A stretch of 64,000 bases of DNA, taken from assembly GCF_963666545.1 (NCBI RefSeq), contig NZ_OY762899.1:682001-746000 (forward strand). The letters are read 5' to 3'. Origin of the DNA: an uncultured Bacteroides sp. GTDB taxonomy: Bacteria; Bacteroidota; Bacteroidia; Bacteroidales; Bacteroidaceae. The position numbers and the translations under genes were made by a program. Below are positions 1 to 8,797 of the stretch, piece after piece; the stretch's first letter is position 1; every line of letters begins with the position of its first letter. The notes below the pieces were generated by a model. It did not search any database. It was not told the DNA's origin and worked only from the letters and a program-made list of their open reading frames with translations.

Positions 1-826
1 TATAGGTAGTCATCAATGGATCATAAGAAACAAAGAGAAAGTATTTCTTTAGCTCGGGATTATAAACTATTTCCGGAGCTTCCAGATTATCTTTTTTGTA
101 ATTAGCACGACGAGCTACTAAATGTCCTTTATCTCCGGCATCTTTTGTCAATCCCGTTTCATCATCCAACTGAACACAATACAGTCCACCAAAGAAAGAG
201 CCATAATGCATCCACCATTTCCCCGTACTTCCATCCACGATAACACTAGGATCAATAGCGTTCATCGGAGTTTCATTATCGGTTTTCAGCACACAATCTT
301 TCTGCACACAAGGGCCCTCGGGAGAATTAGATTCTGCTAACCCGATATAGGATGTTTTTCGACCAAAAGCCGATACGCAATAGTAAAGTCTGTACGTATC
401 ATTATATTTAATAATGTAGGGAGCCCAAATATTGGTTGCCCCTCTCCCATTAGCATTCTTACGAACCCATTGAACAGCTTCTTGAGGGATCTCAGGAAAA
501 GCCCACCCCATAAATTCCCAGTAAACCAAATCCTTGGAACGACGAACCTGTATATATCCCAAAGGTACACCCTTTTCTTTTGCTTCTTCTTTATTTTCAG
601 CATAGATGGCATCCGTAGAATACATATAATAATAGTCGCCAAACTTCTTGCAAGCAGGGTCATGCACATTGTAAGTTCCCCATGAACGATAGCTCTCCAT
701 TTTAGAAAGTGAAGTATAATCATCTACCCAAGGATTAGGCGAAGAGGTAGGAGCAAAAACAATCGATTTGCTACACGAGAGGAGGAGGACAATTATGATG
801 GCACCCGACAAGATTTGTTTCTGCAT
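1..826 (-). CDS. GH43 arabinanase/arabinofuranosidase lipoprotein, partial (3' end outside window)
   Basis: This minus-strand gene runs off the left edge; 275 N-terminal residues are visible. They begin with a lipoprotein signal ending LLLSC (lipidated Cys18), so the enzyme should sit on an outer or periplasmic membrane face. Family 43 five-bladed propeller motifs are clear: NVHDP with the general base Asp56, WAPYI near 134, AIDPS with the pKa-tuning Asp192, and LEAPEI with the proposed catalytic acid Glu249. It resembles endo-1,5-arabinanases of Bacteroides arabinan loci and the second GH43 at 10425. It is divergent from the hybrid regulator gene, and its upstream region carries the same direct repeats found before SusC, so co-regulation is likely. 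Exact specificity (endo-arabinanase or arabinofuranosidase) cannot be told from this part. Confidence 0.88.
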   Translation of the reverse strand, partial: MQKQILSGAIIIVLLLSCSKSIVFAPTSSPNPWVDDYTSLSKMESYRSWGTYNVHDPACKKFGDYYYMYSTDAIYAENKEEAKEKGVPLGYIQVRRSKDLVYWEFMGWAFPEIPQEAVQWVRKNANGRGATNIWAPYIIKYNDTYRLYYCVSAFGRKTSYIGLAESNSPEGPCVQKDCVLKTDNETPMNAIDPSVIVDGSTGKWWMHYGSFFGGLYCVQLDDETGLTKDAGDKGHLVARRANYKKDNLEAPEIVYNPELKKYFLFVSYDPLMTTY

Positions 827-857
827 AATATTAGTTTATATAACAATGAGTTTTCTG

Positions 858-914
858 CAAAAATACAGTCTCATCATTGTTGCCGTGGTGGACGAATGAA
901 CATTAATGGTGGAC
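858..914 (-). promoter_or_regulatory. GH43 promoter with two GTCCACC direct repeats (candidate hybrid-regulator operator)
   Basis: Read on the minus strand, TATTTTTG at 865-858 matches the Bacteroidota -7 element TAnnTTTG, 32 bases before the GH43 start. Upstream of it are two copies of GTCCACC (914-908 and 893-887) exactly 21 bp apart. The copy nearer the promoter replaces the -33 region, where no TTTG is seen, which suits an activator-dependent promoter. The same repeat pair, spacing and distance to the -7 box occur before SusC at 5561-5616. Assignment to the neighbouring regulator is inference. Confidence 0.6.
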
Positions 915-951
915 AATGCACTAGATACTCGATAAAAGAAGAACCTTGTTC

Positions 952-981
952 TTTGTATTGAACGGGAATCTTCTACCTTTG
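952..981 (+). promoter_or_regulatory. Promoter of the hybrid regulator gene
   Basis: TTTG at 952-955 and TACCTTTG at 974-981 are separated by 18 bases and fit the Bacteroides -33/-7 consensus. Transcription should begin near 985. That leaves about 10 bases before the ATG at 995 and about 19 before the ATG at 1004, which favours the second start. Unlike its neighbours this promoter has a -33 box, so basal expression is expected. Confidence 0.6.
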
Positions 982-1003
982 CCTCATCTATAAGATGACA
1001 GCT

Positions 1004-4000
1004 ATGCGAAAACACTCTTTATTCATCCTACTCTTATTATGGCTTTTATTGATTTCCTTTCCCACACAGGCTCAGGAGTTATTTTCTTCTCGTTACAATA
1101 TTACCTATGTAACGATGAACAATGGTTTGCTACATAATTTCATTGACGATATATACAAAGATCATCGAGGGTTTCTATGGCTATCTACTGCCGGCGGCGG
1201 ATTATCCCGATACGATGGCTACGAATTCGTACATTATAATACCAGCACTCCGCGCACAAAGCTAAAAAGTAATTTCATACGCAATGTTTGCGAAGATGCT
1301 TTCGGGCGACTATGGATCGCATCGGAAGGTGGAACTGATATCCTTGACCTTTCAAGCCTCCAACTAATCATTCCGCTGGATAAACAAAACAAGATTGCGG
1401 CATTGTTGAATCAGCCGGGTATTGGAGTGATTACTGATAGCAGAAAAAATATCTGGCTCTGCTGCGGAAGCTCACTGCACAAAATAGTGTTCGACGAGAA
1501 AGGTGATATTGCCAATACATATGCCCTAACATCCATTCCTCTGCTTATACCTTCGGTGGCCTTGCAAGATGTGGATGAAGACGGTAATATCTGGATGGGA
1601 TTCGGTAACGAAGTGCGTAAAGTCACTGCCGAAGAAAGTGGTATACTTAGGACCACGATCGTATCACCCCGATTGAAATTTGAAGTGGGCACATTTATTT
1701 CTGTATTCAAGGCTAAAGAGAACGAAGTTTGGATTGGAACTGACAGAGGATTATTCAGATATAATAAGAGTGGCGATCTTTTAAAGCATTATCAGCATAC
1801 AAACAATGATCATCGCTCCCTGTCTCAGAACTACATCACCGACCTTGCCATCACAGGTGATAAACAACTGATTGTAGCTACGCTGAAAGGAGCAAATATA
1901 TACAATCCGATCACAGATAGTTTCGAACAGATAGCTCAAGAAGGCTTATCGACGGGAAACAAGCTCAACTCTAATTTTGTAAATTGCCTCTTGGTGGACG
2001 GCAATATTATATGGTATGGCACAGAAACAGGAGGCATCAATAAAATGACTCCCAGAAGATTGTCCGTACACAACTTTAGCTATCAACAAGATAATTCATA
2101 TAGTCTATCCAGAAATCCGGTAAACGCTATTTATGAAGACATGAAAGAGAATTTATGGGTAGGAACCGTGGAGGGAGGACTAAATAAAAAGATTAAAAAC
2201 GAAAATAGGTTTCAGCATTATACCACAGAAGCACCAAGCAGACTTAGCCATAATTCCGTCAGCGCCATTACTGCCGACGGAAGAAATCATCTATGGGTGG
2301 GTACATGGGGGGGTGGCATTAATTTGCTAGATCTTAATCATGCAGATCAACAGGTCATAAAATATATCTCCTCTAAAACCCACCCGGGATTCCCCATTGA
2401 TTTCATTGGCTCACTTTGCTACGATCCTATCAACAAAGGCATGTGGGTGGGAGCCAATCAAGGCATCTATTTTTACGACTTCGCTACTGAACGATTTATC
2501 TCGCCTTTTGCCAACAAAGCAGGAGAAAAGGTGCATGGCTGCATTGGAGCCATAATAGACAGACATGATCAATTATGGATGGGGTGTATGGAAGGAGTTT
2601 ATATGATCAATTTACACTCTTTCAAAAAGGGGCATTTTGCCTATAAATACTTAAAATACAAACTTGACGAACCCAACTCTCGCTTAGTTGAAAAAATAAG
2701 TTGCTTTTTCTTAACAGTCAATGGTACGCTTTGGATTGGCAGTAACGGATATGGCATCTACAAGTGCGTAGAAACAGGAAAAAATTCATGCAAATTTGTT
2801 TCGTACACCACTGCTCAAGGTTTAGCAAATAATAGTATCCGGGGTATTCTGGAAGACAGCAAAGGAAGTTTATGGATTAGCACCAACAACGGATTATCTT
2901 GCATGGATTCTTCAACAGGACGGTTTACCAACTTTAGCACAGATGACGGACTAGCCAGTAACCAGTTTTATTGGAATGCCTATTGCAAAGCAAAAGATGG
3001 AAATCTCTATTTTGGTGGATTAGAAGGACTCGTGTCAATCGGTTCGGAGCATCTGCAAACAAAGCCTTTCGCGAGCAAAGTAACCTTTACTAAATTAAGA
3101 ATTCTCAATGAAGAAGTTCTTCCCGGAAATGATTATATAGACACAGATATCTCTACGGCAAAAATCATTCATCTGCATGAAAAAGATAAGTCTTTCTCAT
3201 TAGAATTTGCAGCCTTGAACTTTGATCCGCAAAGCACAGCCGTCTACAGTTATCGACTCTTGGGATTCGAGGAGAACTGGGTTGAAGTACCTGCCAATAG
3301 GCGTTTTGCCAGTTACACGAATCTACAGCCGGGAACCTATACCTTACAAGTGAAATATGCCTCTGAAGGAGATAGCAGTGACAGTCAGATAGCCGAGTTG
3401 ACTATTGTTGTAGAACCGTTCTTCTACAAAACAACAGGTTTTATCCTTCTAATGATTTTCATCATTGGAATGGCCGTTTATCAAGTGTACAAATGGCGTA
3501 TAAGAACGTTGCAGCAGCAAAAACTACTGCTGCATAAAACAGTGGAAAAGCGCACCCGCGAATTGGAAAAGCAGAAAGAAGTTTTGGAGAACCAGACAAT
3601 AGCCCTCTCCAGACAAAACAATCTGCTCACCCAACAGAACGAAAAGATAACCCGCCAGAAGAAGCAACTGATACAAATGTCGAAAAAGGTACAAGAGCTA
3701 ACAATGGACAAACTCGCCTTCTTTACCAACATCACGCATGAGTTTCGTACCCCTATTACACTCATCATCGGCCCTATAGAACGAGCTTTAAAACTAAGTT
3801 CCAATCCGCAGGTTATAGAGCAGCTACACTTTGTGGAGCGCAACTCGAAATATCTACTGTCGCTCATCAACCAATTGATGGATTTTCGTAAGATAGAATC
3901 GGGTAAACTAGAAATCGTAGCGTCCACAGGCAACTTTGTGCAATTCATCGATGCACTGGTAGTACCGTTCGAAGCATTTGCAGGAGAACGTAACATTATT

Positions 4001-5284
4001 ATCCGTAAATATATCCGTCTTAGTTCACCTGAATTTCAGTATGACGAAGATGCTATGCGCAAAGTAATCACCAATCTATTATCGAATGCGATCAAGTTTA
4101 CTCCTAACGGAGGAACCGTGACACTCTATGTAGCGTCAATCATTCATACTGAAACAAAGAAAGAGCAACTCTATATCTGTGTTAGCGACACAGGCTCAGG
4201 AGTTCCGAAAGAAGATCTTGAACAGATTTTCAATCGCTTCTATCAATCAAGGGAACACATTAAATTCCCCGTTTACGGTCAAAGCGGCACCGGCATAGGT
4301 TTGTATCTTTGCAAACGCATCGTTCAGCTGCACGAAGGCACAATAACAGTTCGAAACAATCGTAAGGTAGGTTGCTCGTTTCGGATGCAAGTACCGCTAT
4401 CTCGCGCAGAAAGTAGCTACATTGCTCTTGTTCCTCCAAACAGTGGCAATGCCCCACAACAGCAGGTTGACCAGAATTTACAGAAATCTGATCTGACCAA
4501 AACACTCGGTAGGCTAACCATGCTGGTGGTTGAGGATAACAAGGACATGCGTGCCTATATACGTTCCATCCTCACCGACAAATATCATGTGATGGAAGCG
4601 GAAAATGGAGTAGAAGCACTAGCTGTTTTGGGCGATTACAACATCGATTTCATCATTAGTGACCTGATGATGCCTGTGATGGATGGTATGGAACTATCGC
4701 GCAAAGTGAAAGAAAACTTTGCCATATCCCACATTCCTTTTCTGATGCTCACCGCTAAAACAGCCAAAGAGGCTCGCATAGAAAGCTTCCGTATAGGAGT
4801 GGACGAGTATTTACTAAAGCCCTTTGATGAAGAGCTGTTACTTGCAAGAATCAATAACATACTTGAAAACAGAAAGCGTTATCAACGCCAGTTCTCATTC
4901 AATATGGAAGTGGATCAGTTGCAAATGGATGAAGAATCGAATGATAAAAAGTTCCTCGACAAAATGATGGAGGTAATCAAAGAAAATTATAAAAATTCCT
5001 ATTACGAAGTTAGCGACCTGATAGAAGCAATGGGCGTGAGCAAAAGTTTGCTCAACAAAAAAATGCAAAGCCTCACCGGACAATCGGCCGGACAGTTTAT
5101 TCGCAACTACCGTCTTAACATCGCTCGTGAGCTAATTATAAAAAACCGCATTACGAAGAATATGAATATATCTGAGATAGCCTACGAAGTCGGCTTTAAC
5201 GACCCCAAATATTTCACCCGCTGTTTCACCAAGCATTTTAACATTCCACCCAGTAGCCTCCTTGAAGAAAAAGAATCATTGTAA
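1004..5284 (+). CDS. Hybrid two-component system regulator (sensor kinase, receiver and AraC output in one protein)
   Basis: This is a one-protein signal system that senses a glycan breakdown product in the periplasm and activates the local utilization genes. From the N-terminus: a signal/anchor (MRKHSLFILLLLW), about 700 residues of two-component-regulator propeller repeats (recurring LWxGT-type strands), a Y_Y_Y domain, one membrane segment near 810-830, a coiled coil, a HisKA H-box NITHEFRTPITL with His912, an HATPase with GTGIGLYLCKRI, a receiver with phospho-acceptor Asp1220 in ISDLMMP, and a C-terminal AraC helix-turn-helix (ISEIAYEVGFNDPKYFTRCF). At 1426 residues it has full family length. 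An ATG at 995 would add three residues. Its place between GH43 and SusC/SusD, and the homologous arrangement in B. thetaiotaomicron, suggest arabino-oligosaccharides as the signal; that is inferred. Confidence 0.95.
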   Translation: MRKHSLFILLLLWLLLISFPTQAQELFSSRYNITYVTMNNGLLHNFIDDIYKDHRGFLWLSTAGGGLSRYDGYEFVHYNTSTPRTKLKSNFIRNVCEDAFGRLWIASEGGTDILDLSSLQLIIPLDKQNKIAALLNQPGIGVITDSRKNIWLCCGSSLHKIVFDEKGDIANTYALTSIPLLIPSVALQDVDEDGNIWMGFGNEVRKVTAEESGILRTTIVSPRLKFEVGTFISVFKAKENEVWIGTDRGLFRYNKSGDLLKHYQHTNNDHRSLSQNYITDLAITGDKQLIVATLKGANIYNPITDSFEQIAQEGLSTGNKLNSNFVNCLLVDGNIIWYGTETGGINKMTPRRLSVHNFSYQQDNSYSLSRNPVNAIYEDMKENLWVGTVEGGLNKKIKNENRFQHYTTEAPSRLSHNSVSAITADGRNHLWVGTWGGGINLLDLNHADQQVIKYISSKTHPGFPIDFIGSLCYDPINKGMWVGANQGIYFYDFATERFISPFANKAGEKVHGCIGAIIDRHDQLWMGCMEGVYMINLHSFKKGHFAYKYLKYKLDEPNSRLVEKISCFFLTVNGTLWIGSNGYGIYKCVETGKNSCKFVSYTTAQGLANNSIRGILEDSKGSLWISTNNGLSCMDSSTGRFTNFSTDDGLASNQFYWNAYCKAKDGNLYFGGLEGLVSIGSEHLQTKPFASKVTFTKLRILNEEVLPGNDYIDTDISTAKIIHLHEKDKSFSLEFAALNFDPQSTAVYSYRLLGFEENWVEVPANRRFASYTNLQPGTYTLQVKYASEGDSSDSQIAELTIVVEPFFYKTTGFILLMIFIIGMAVYQVYKWRIRTLQQQKLLLHKTVEKRTRELEKQKEVLENQTIALSRQNNLLTQQNEKITRQKKQLIQMSKKVQELTMDKLAFFTNITHEFRTPITLIIGPIERALKLSSNPQVIEQLHFVERNSKYLLSLINQLMDFRKIESGKLEIVASTGNFVQFIDALVVPFEAFAGERNIIIRKYIRLSSPEFQYDEDAMRKVITNLLSNAIKFTPNGGTVTLYVASIIHTETKKEQLYICVSDTGSGVPKEDLEQIFNRFYQSREHIKFPVYGQSGTGIGLYLCKRIVQLHEGTITVRNNRKVGCSFRMQVPLSRAESSYIALVPPNSGNAPQQQVDQNLQKSDLTKTLGRLTMLVVEDNKDMRAYIRSILTDKYHVMEAENGVEALAVLGDYNIDFIISDLMMPVMDGMELSRKVKENFAISHIPFLMLTAKTAKEARIESFRIGVDEYLLKPFDEELLLARINNILENRKRYQRQFSFNMEVDQLQMDEESNDKKFLDKMMEVIKENYKNSYYEVSDLIEAMGVSKSLLNKKMQSLTGQSAGQFIRNYRLNIARELIIKNRITKNMNISEIAYEVGFNDPKYFTRCFTKHFNIPPSSLLEEKESL

Positions 5285-5333
5285 AAATGATTGATCACCC
5301 TCCACAAGCTTTCTGAGAGGGGTTTGGTGAATT

Positions 5334-5402
5334 AACTAGTTAACCGCGGTTAGCTAACTAGTTCAGCACGGTTAACTAGTTAGTTCACCGCGCTGAACTA
5401 GT
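5334..5402. repeat. Palindromic repeat cluster built on AACTAGT
   Basis: AACTAGT occurs four times, starting at 5334, 5356, 5374 and 5396 (spacings 22, 18 and 22). The copies are separated by CCGCGGTT-like or GCACGGTT-like cores, so that neighbouring copies form nested inverted repeats such as ACTAGTTCAGC facing GCTGAACTAGT. It can fold as two stacked hairpins. It lies 50 bases past the regulator stop codon and may act as a bidirectional terminator or mRNA-stabilising element, but it has no T-run. Function unknown. Confidence 0.7.
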
Positions 5403-5537
5403 ATGATCGCTGGAACAAAGCTTATTTGTAAGTTAAAAGTCATTCTATTCTCTTTTTATTCATCCAAATAGCCTATCGATGATAAATGAAAGCAATACTG
5501 TAAAGCATTCATGGGGTAGAAACGAAAGCAACAAATA

Positions 5538-5560
5538 AAAAGTGTGCAAAGTACACTTTT
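5538..5560. promoter_or_regulatory. Candidate AraR operator upstream of SusC
   Basis: AAAAGTGT and ACACTTTT form perfect 8-bp arms around seven bases. The core AGTGT-N7-ACACT at 5541-5557 matches the geometry of a site at 12104-12120 before the ara operon. It directly abuts the GTCCACC repeats. Binding by the AraR encoded at 15256 is inferred from position, symmetry and recurrence, not shown by the sequence. Confidence 0.55.
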
Positions 5561-5616
5561 GTCCACCCCAAACATTCGTTTATCCACCCAAATAGATAAT
5601 AGGAAGCATACTTTTG
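5561..5616 (+). promoter_or_regulatory. SusC promoter with two TCCACCC direct repeats (candidate hybrid-regulator operator)
   Basis: TCCACCC occurs at 5562-5568 and again at 5583-5589, exactly 21 bp (two helical turns) apart, as expected for an AraC-type output dimer bound to direct repeats. The -7 element TACTTTTG is at 5609-5616, and no TTTG is present at -33. The arrangement mirrors that upstream of the GH43 gene at 858-914. Confidence 0.62.
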
Positions 5617-5674
5617 CCAGAGTAATAACCTGCTAAACACAATTTAGCTATTTTAAATCTTAAATTTTAATATT

Positions 5675-8600
5675 ATGCATGAACAAAAAAAAGTAAAATT
5701 CAGAGCTTTTTTATTTTTAGTACTTCTGACAATTCTGTCTAGTAATAAAGTTATGGCTCAAAGAAATGAAATTATTGGAAAAGTTACAGACTCTAAGGGT
5801 GAAGCCTTAATCGGAGTCAGTATCTCTCTTAAAGATGACAAAAACAGAGGTACGGTAACTGATTTGAATGGAACTTTCACTCTAAATGTAGAAAACAACA
5901 AAACACTTGTTTTTACCTACATTGGCTATGTAACACAAGAAGTCTTGTTAAAAGGGTTGAGTCATTTAAACGTGGTATTGAATGAAGATACTCAAAAACT
6001 TGATGAAGTTGTAGTGGTGGGATATGGCACGCAAAAGAAATCAGATATTACAGGCTCTGTAGCTGTTGTAAACGCTAAAGATTTACAGAAATATGCAACG
6101 AGTGATATTGCTCAACTATTGCAAGGCCGCACTGCTGGTGTTCAAGTAAACAGCGATGGGCAACCTGGTGCAACTCCCAGTATCAGAATAAGGGGATACA
6201 GTACTTTTGGCGACGCACAGCCTTTGTACGTTATTGATGGAGTTCCGGTAGGTACTTCTTCGCGCGACTTTAATCCTAACGACATAGAATCCATGCAAGT
6301 ACTAAAAGATGCATCAGCCGGCGCTATCTACGGTTCAAGAGCAGCCAACGGCGTTATTATTATTACCACGAAATCAGGTAAAAACAATACTCCACTGAAA
6401 GTTAATTATAATGGATACTATGGCGTAGATCAAGTATGGCAAAAGATACCTGTACTTGGCCGGGAAGACTACCAAACCATAGTAAATGAAGTACGCACAA
6501 ATGCAGGACTGAGTAAACTACCCGGTAATGATCCTAGTTCTCCTTATTATATTAGCGATGTTGATACAGATTGGCAGAAAGAGGGATTAAAACTCGGAAT
6601 GAGGCAAAACCATAATATAAACCTATCCGGAGGTGGACAGTTCACTACTTACAACGTAGGTTTGGATTATACCCAGAATAAAGGTACATTTGAAGGTAAT
6701 GGCCCCACTTATGAACGTTATTCAGCAAGAATGAATTCAACAGCAGAAAAAGGTATTTTCAAATTTGGAGAATCATTCTATTATGCACATTCACACGAAA
6801 ACACACTTACTTATAACTCTACCATATTAAAAGGTAGCCGACCTCCATTGATCATTGATTTGGTTGAGGCCGTACCAACACAAAAAATTTATGATGCAAA
6901 TAACCTGGGAGGATACGGTGGAACTGAAGCTGAAATTCACAATGTAATTTCACTTAATGCCATCGGCATAAACAGGATGTTCAAAAATTACACCGATGTA
7001 GATCGCATAGTAGCTTCAGGATATGGAGAACTCACTCTATTGAAAAAGAAAAATCAAAGTTTAAAATATAAGATCAACCTGAGTTATGACAAAACAATCG
7101 CTCATGATTATTCTTTCATCCCTGCCTTTGACCTTGGATATTTCTTCACTAATTCAAATGCACAATTGACTGAGGGCAACAGAACATACACCACAGCATT
7201 AGTAGAAAATACCTTGAATTACAAAATGAATTTAGGAAAACATTCATTAGATGTTTTAGTGGGACAAATGTACCAAAGCGTTGATTTCTACGATGCTTCC
7301 GGACATACAGAAAGCCTTACTGAACCTTACTATCCGGTTCTTAATAATGGTTCAAACAAATCAGCATCAGGCTCAAAATCAAAAAGTGTTCTGTCTTCTT
7401 ATCTAGGAAGATTAAATTATAATTATGACGATAAATACTTGATTACAGCTACTTTGAGAAGAGATGGATCTTCCAGATTTGCTCCTTCCAATAGATTCGG
7501 TTATTTCCCGTCAATAGCATTGGCATGGAGACTTTCTAACGAAGAATCAATCAAATTACCGGAATTCATATCTGATGTAAAAATCAGAGGTAGCTATGGG
7601 CAATTGGGTAATCAGAATATTGGAGATTACCTATATTCTTCTTATATCAACTCTAACATGCCCTACAATTTCAACGGAACAAAAGTTACCGGAGGATTGC
7701 AGACCAGTGTTGTTTCGGAATCTATTAAATGGGAAGTGAAAACGACAACCAATATTGGCGTTGATATGAATATGTTTAACGGCGCTATTGACTTTTCGGC
7801 AGAATACTATAATAGTAAAACAAAAGATTTACTAGTTGGTGTACCTATCCCGTTCACTGTTGGTTCGGTTAACTTCTCGCCAACTGTAAATGCAGGAAGT
7901 ATGAGAAATTCCGGCTTTGAGTTTGCTGCGACTTATCACAAAACAAAAGGAGAATTACGTTTCGATATTTCAGCAAACGTTTCTACCCTGAAAAACAAAG
8001 TACTTGCTCTCGGAGGAAACAACGAGCCTATTTATGGTACGGGTTCAAAAACAGAGGTTGGCAGTGAAGTTGGTCAACACTTCGGCTATGAAGCTACCGG
8101 CATTTTTCAATCAACAGCAGAAGTATCGGGACACGCTTTTCAAAGTGCCGCAACAGCTCCGGGTGACATTATTTTCAAAGATCAACTAACTGTTGATACA
8201 AATGGGGACGGAGTAGCTGATGCCGGAGACGGAATTATCAATGCGGATGACCGTATATATCTGGGAAGTGCGATACCTAAACTTAACTATGGATTCAATA
8301 TCTCTTTATACTATAAGAAATGGGATCTCTCTCTATTTGCTTCAGGAGCCTCTGGTTATAAAATTAATAGTAGAATGTACCGTGACTTAATGCTAACTAC
8401 GGATTACATCAATCGCCATGAAGATATCTTGGATCGATGGACACCAACAAACACCAATACGAACATTCCACGTGTAGTTTCGGATGATCCAAATGGTAAC
8501 CAACGTGACTCTAACAGAAAAGGATGGCTTCAAAATGGAGATTATTTAAGAATAAATACTTTGTCGTTAGGCTATACCTTCCCCAACAATTTTATCAAAG

Positions 8601-8767
8601 GACTAAACACTACAAGAATATATGTAACAGCTCAGAATCTTTATACTTTTCAAGCGTATAAAGGATACAATCCTGACTTCACTTCAGGAGTATGGAATCC
8701 CGGATTTGATGCGGGCTCATTTCCTAAACCCAGAACAATCATGTTAGGAATGCAACTAAGTCTTTAA
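5675..8767 (+). CDS. SusC-like TonB-dependent outer-membrane transporter (arabinan locus)
   Basis: This outer-membrane channel imports oligosaccharides released at the cell surface, powered by TonB, with SusD as its lid. At 1030 residues it has normal family length. It shows a signal peptide ending VMAQ near residue 29, a carboxypeptidase-regulatory-like domain at about 31-108, the SusC hallmark LDEVVVVGYGTQKKSD at about 109-124, a plug with VIDGVPVG and SAGAIYGSRAANGVIIITTK, and a long beta-barrel ending in GMQLSL. It has no N-terminal STN domain, in keeping with control by the hybrid regulator rather than by FecR and sigma. A calcium-loop-like stretch, DTNGDGVADAGDGIINADD, lies near residue 840. 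The SusD gene follows 30 bases later. An arabinan-derived substrate is inferred from neighbours. Confidence 0.93.
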   Translation: MHEQKKVKFRAFLFLVLLTILSSNKVMAQRNEIIGKVTDSKGEALIGVSISLKDDKNRGTVTDLNGTFTLNVENNKTLVFTYIGYVTQEVLLKGLSHLNVVLNEDTQKLDEVVVVGYGTQKKSDITGSVAVVNAKDLQKYATSDIAQLLQGRTAGVQVNSDGQPGATPSIRIRGYSTFGDAQPLYVIDGVPVGTSSRDFNPNDIESMQVLKDASAGAIYGSRAANGVIIITTKSGKNNTPLKVNYNGYYGVDQVWQKIPVLGREDYQTIVNEVRTNAGLSKLPGNDPSSPYYISDVDTDWQKEGLKLGMRQNHNINLSGGGQFTTYNVGLDYTQNKGTFEGNGPTYERYSARMNSTAEKGIFKFGESFYYAHSHENTLTYNSTILKGSRPPLIIDLVEAVPTQKIYDANNLGGYGGTEAEIHNVISLNAIGINRMFKNYTDVDRIVASGYGELTLLKKKNQSLKYKINLSYDKTIAHDYSFIPAFDLGYFFTNSNAQLTEGNRTYTTALVENTLNYKMNLGKHSLDVLVGQMYQSVDFYDASGHTESLTEPYYPVLNNGSNKSASGSKSKSVLSSYLGRLNYNYDDKYLITATLRRDGSSRFAPSNRFGYFPSIALAWRLSNEESIKLPEFISDVKIRGSYGQLGNQNIGDYLYSSYINSNMPYNFNGTKVTGGLQTSVVSESIKWEVKTTTNIGVDMNMFNGAIDFSAEYYNSKTKDLLVGVPIPFTVGSVNFSPTVNAGSMRNSGFEFAATYHKTKGELRFDISANVSTLKNKVLALGGNNEPIYGTGSKTEVGSEVGQHFGYEATGIFQSTAEVSGHAFQSAATAPGDIIFKDQLTVDTNGDGVADAGDGIINADDRIYLGSAIPKLNYGFNISLYYKKWDLSLFASGASGYKINSRMYRDLMLTTDYINRHEDILDRWTPTNTNTNIPRVVSDDPNGNQRDSNRKGWLQNGDYLRINTLSLGYTFPNNFIKGLNTTRIYVTAQNLYTFQAYKGYNPDFTSGVWNPGFDAGSFPKPRTIMLGMQLSL

Positions 8768-8797
8768 AATTAAACGTTAATGCTAAAAGATAATATA

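Larger units (their letters stand above)
5285..5674. other. Intergenic region between hybrid regulator and SusC
   Basis: No gene was found in these 390 bases. They hold, in order, a cluster of AACTAGT palindromes (5334-5402), an A+T-rich stretch with no recognised element, a 23-bp palindrome (5538-5560), a pair of GTCCACC-type direct repeats (5561-5589), a -7 box (5609-5616) and a leader of about 55 bases before the SusC start. Confidence 0.7.

Noticed and set aside
337-723. Minus-strand open frame of 128 codons
   Set aside because: It is an out-of-frame shadow of the partial GH43 gene, whose own frame shows all catalytic motifs and a lipoprotein signal.
4260-4505. Minus-strand frames inside the hybrid regulator gene
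   Set aside because: They lie within conserved kinase and receiver codons of the plus-strand gene and have no family features.
8187-8260. EF-hand or dockerin-like motif in the first SusC protein
   Set aside because: DTNGDGVADAGDG-type calcium loops are common in SusC barrels (also seen in the SusC at the right edge) and do not show a cellulosome-type dockerin.
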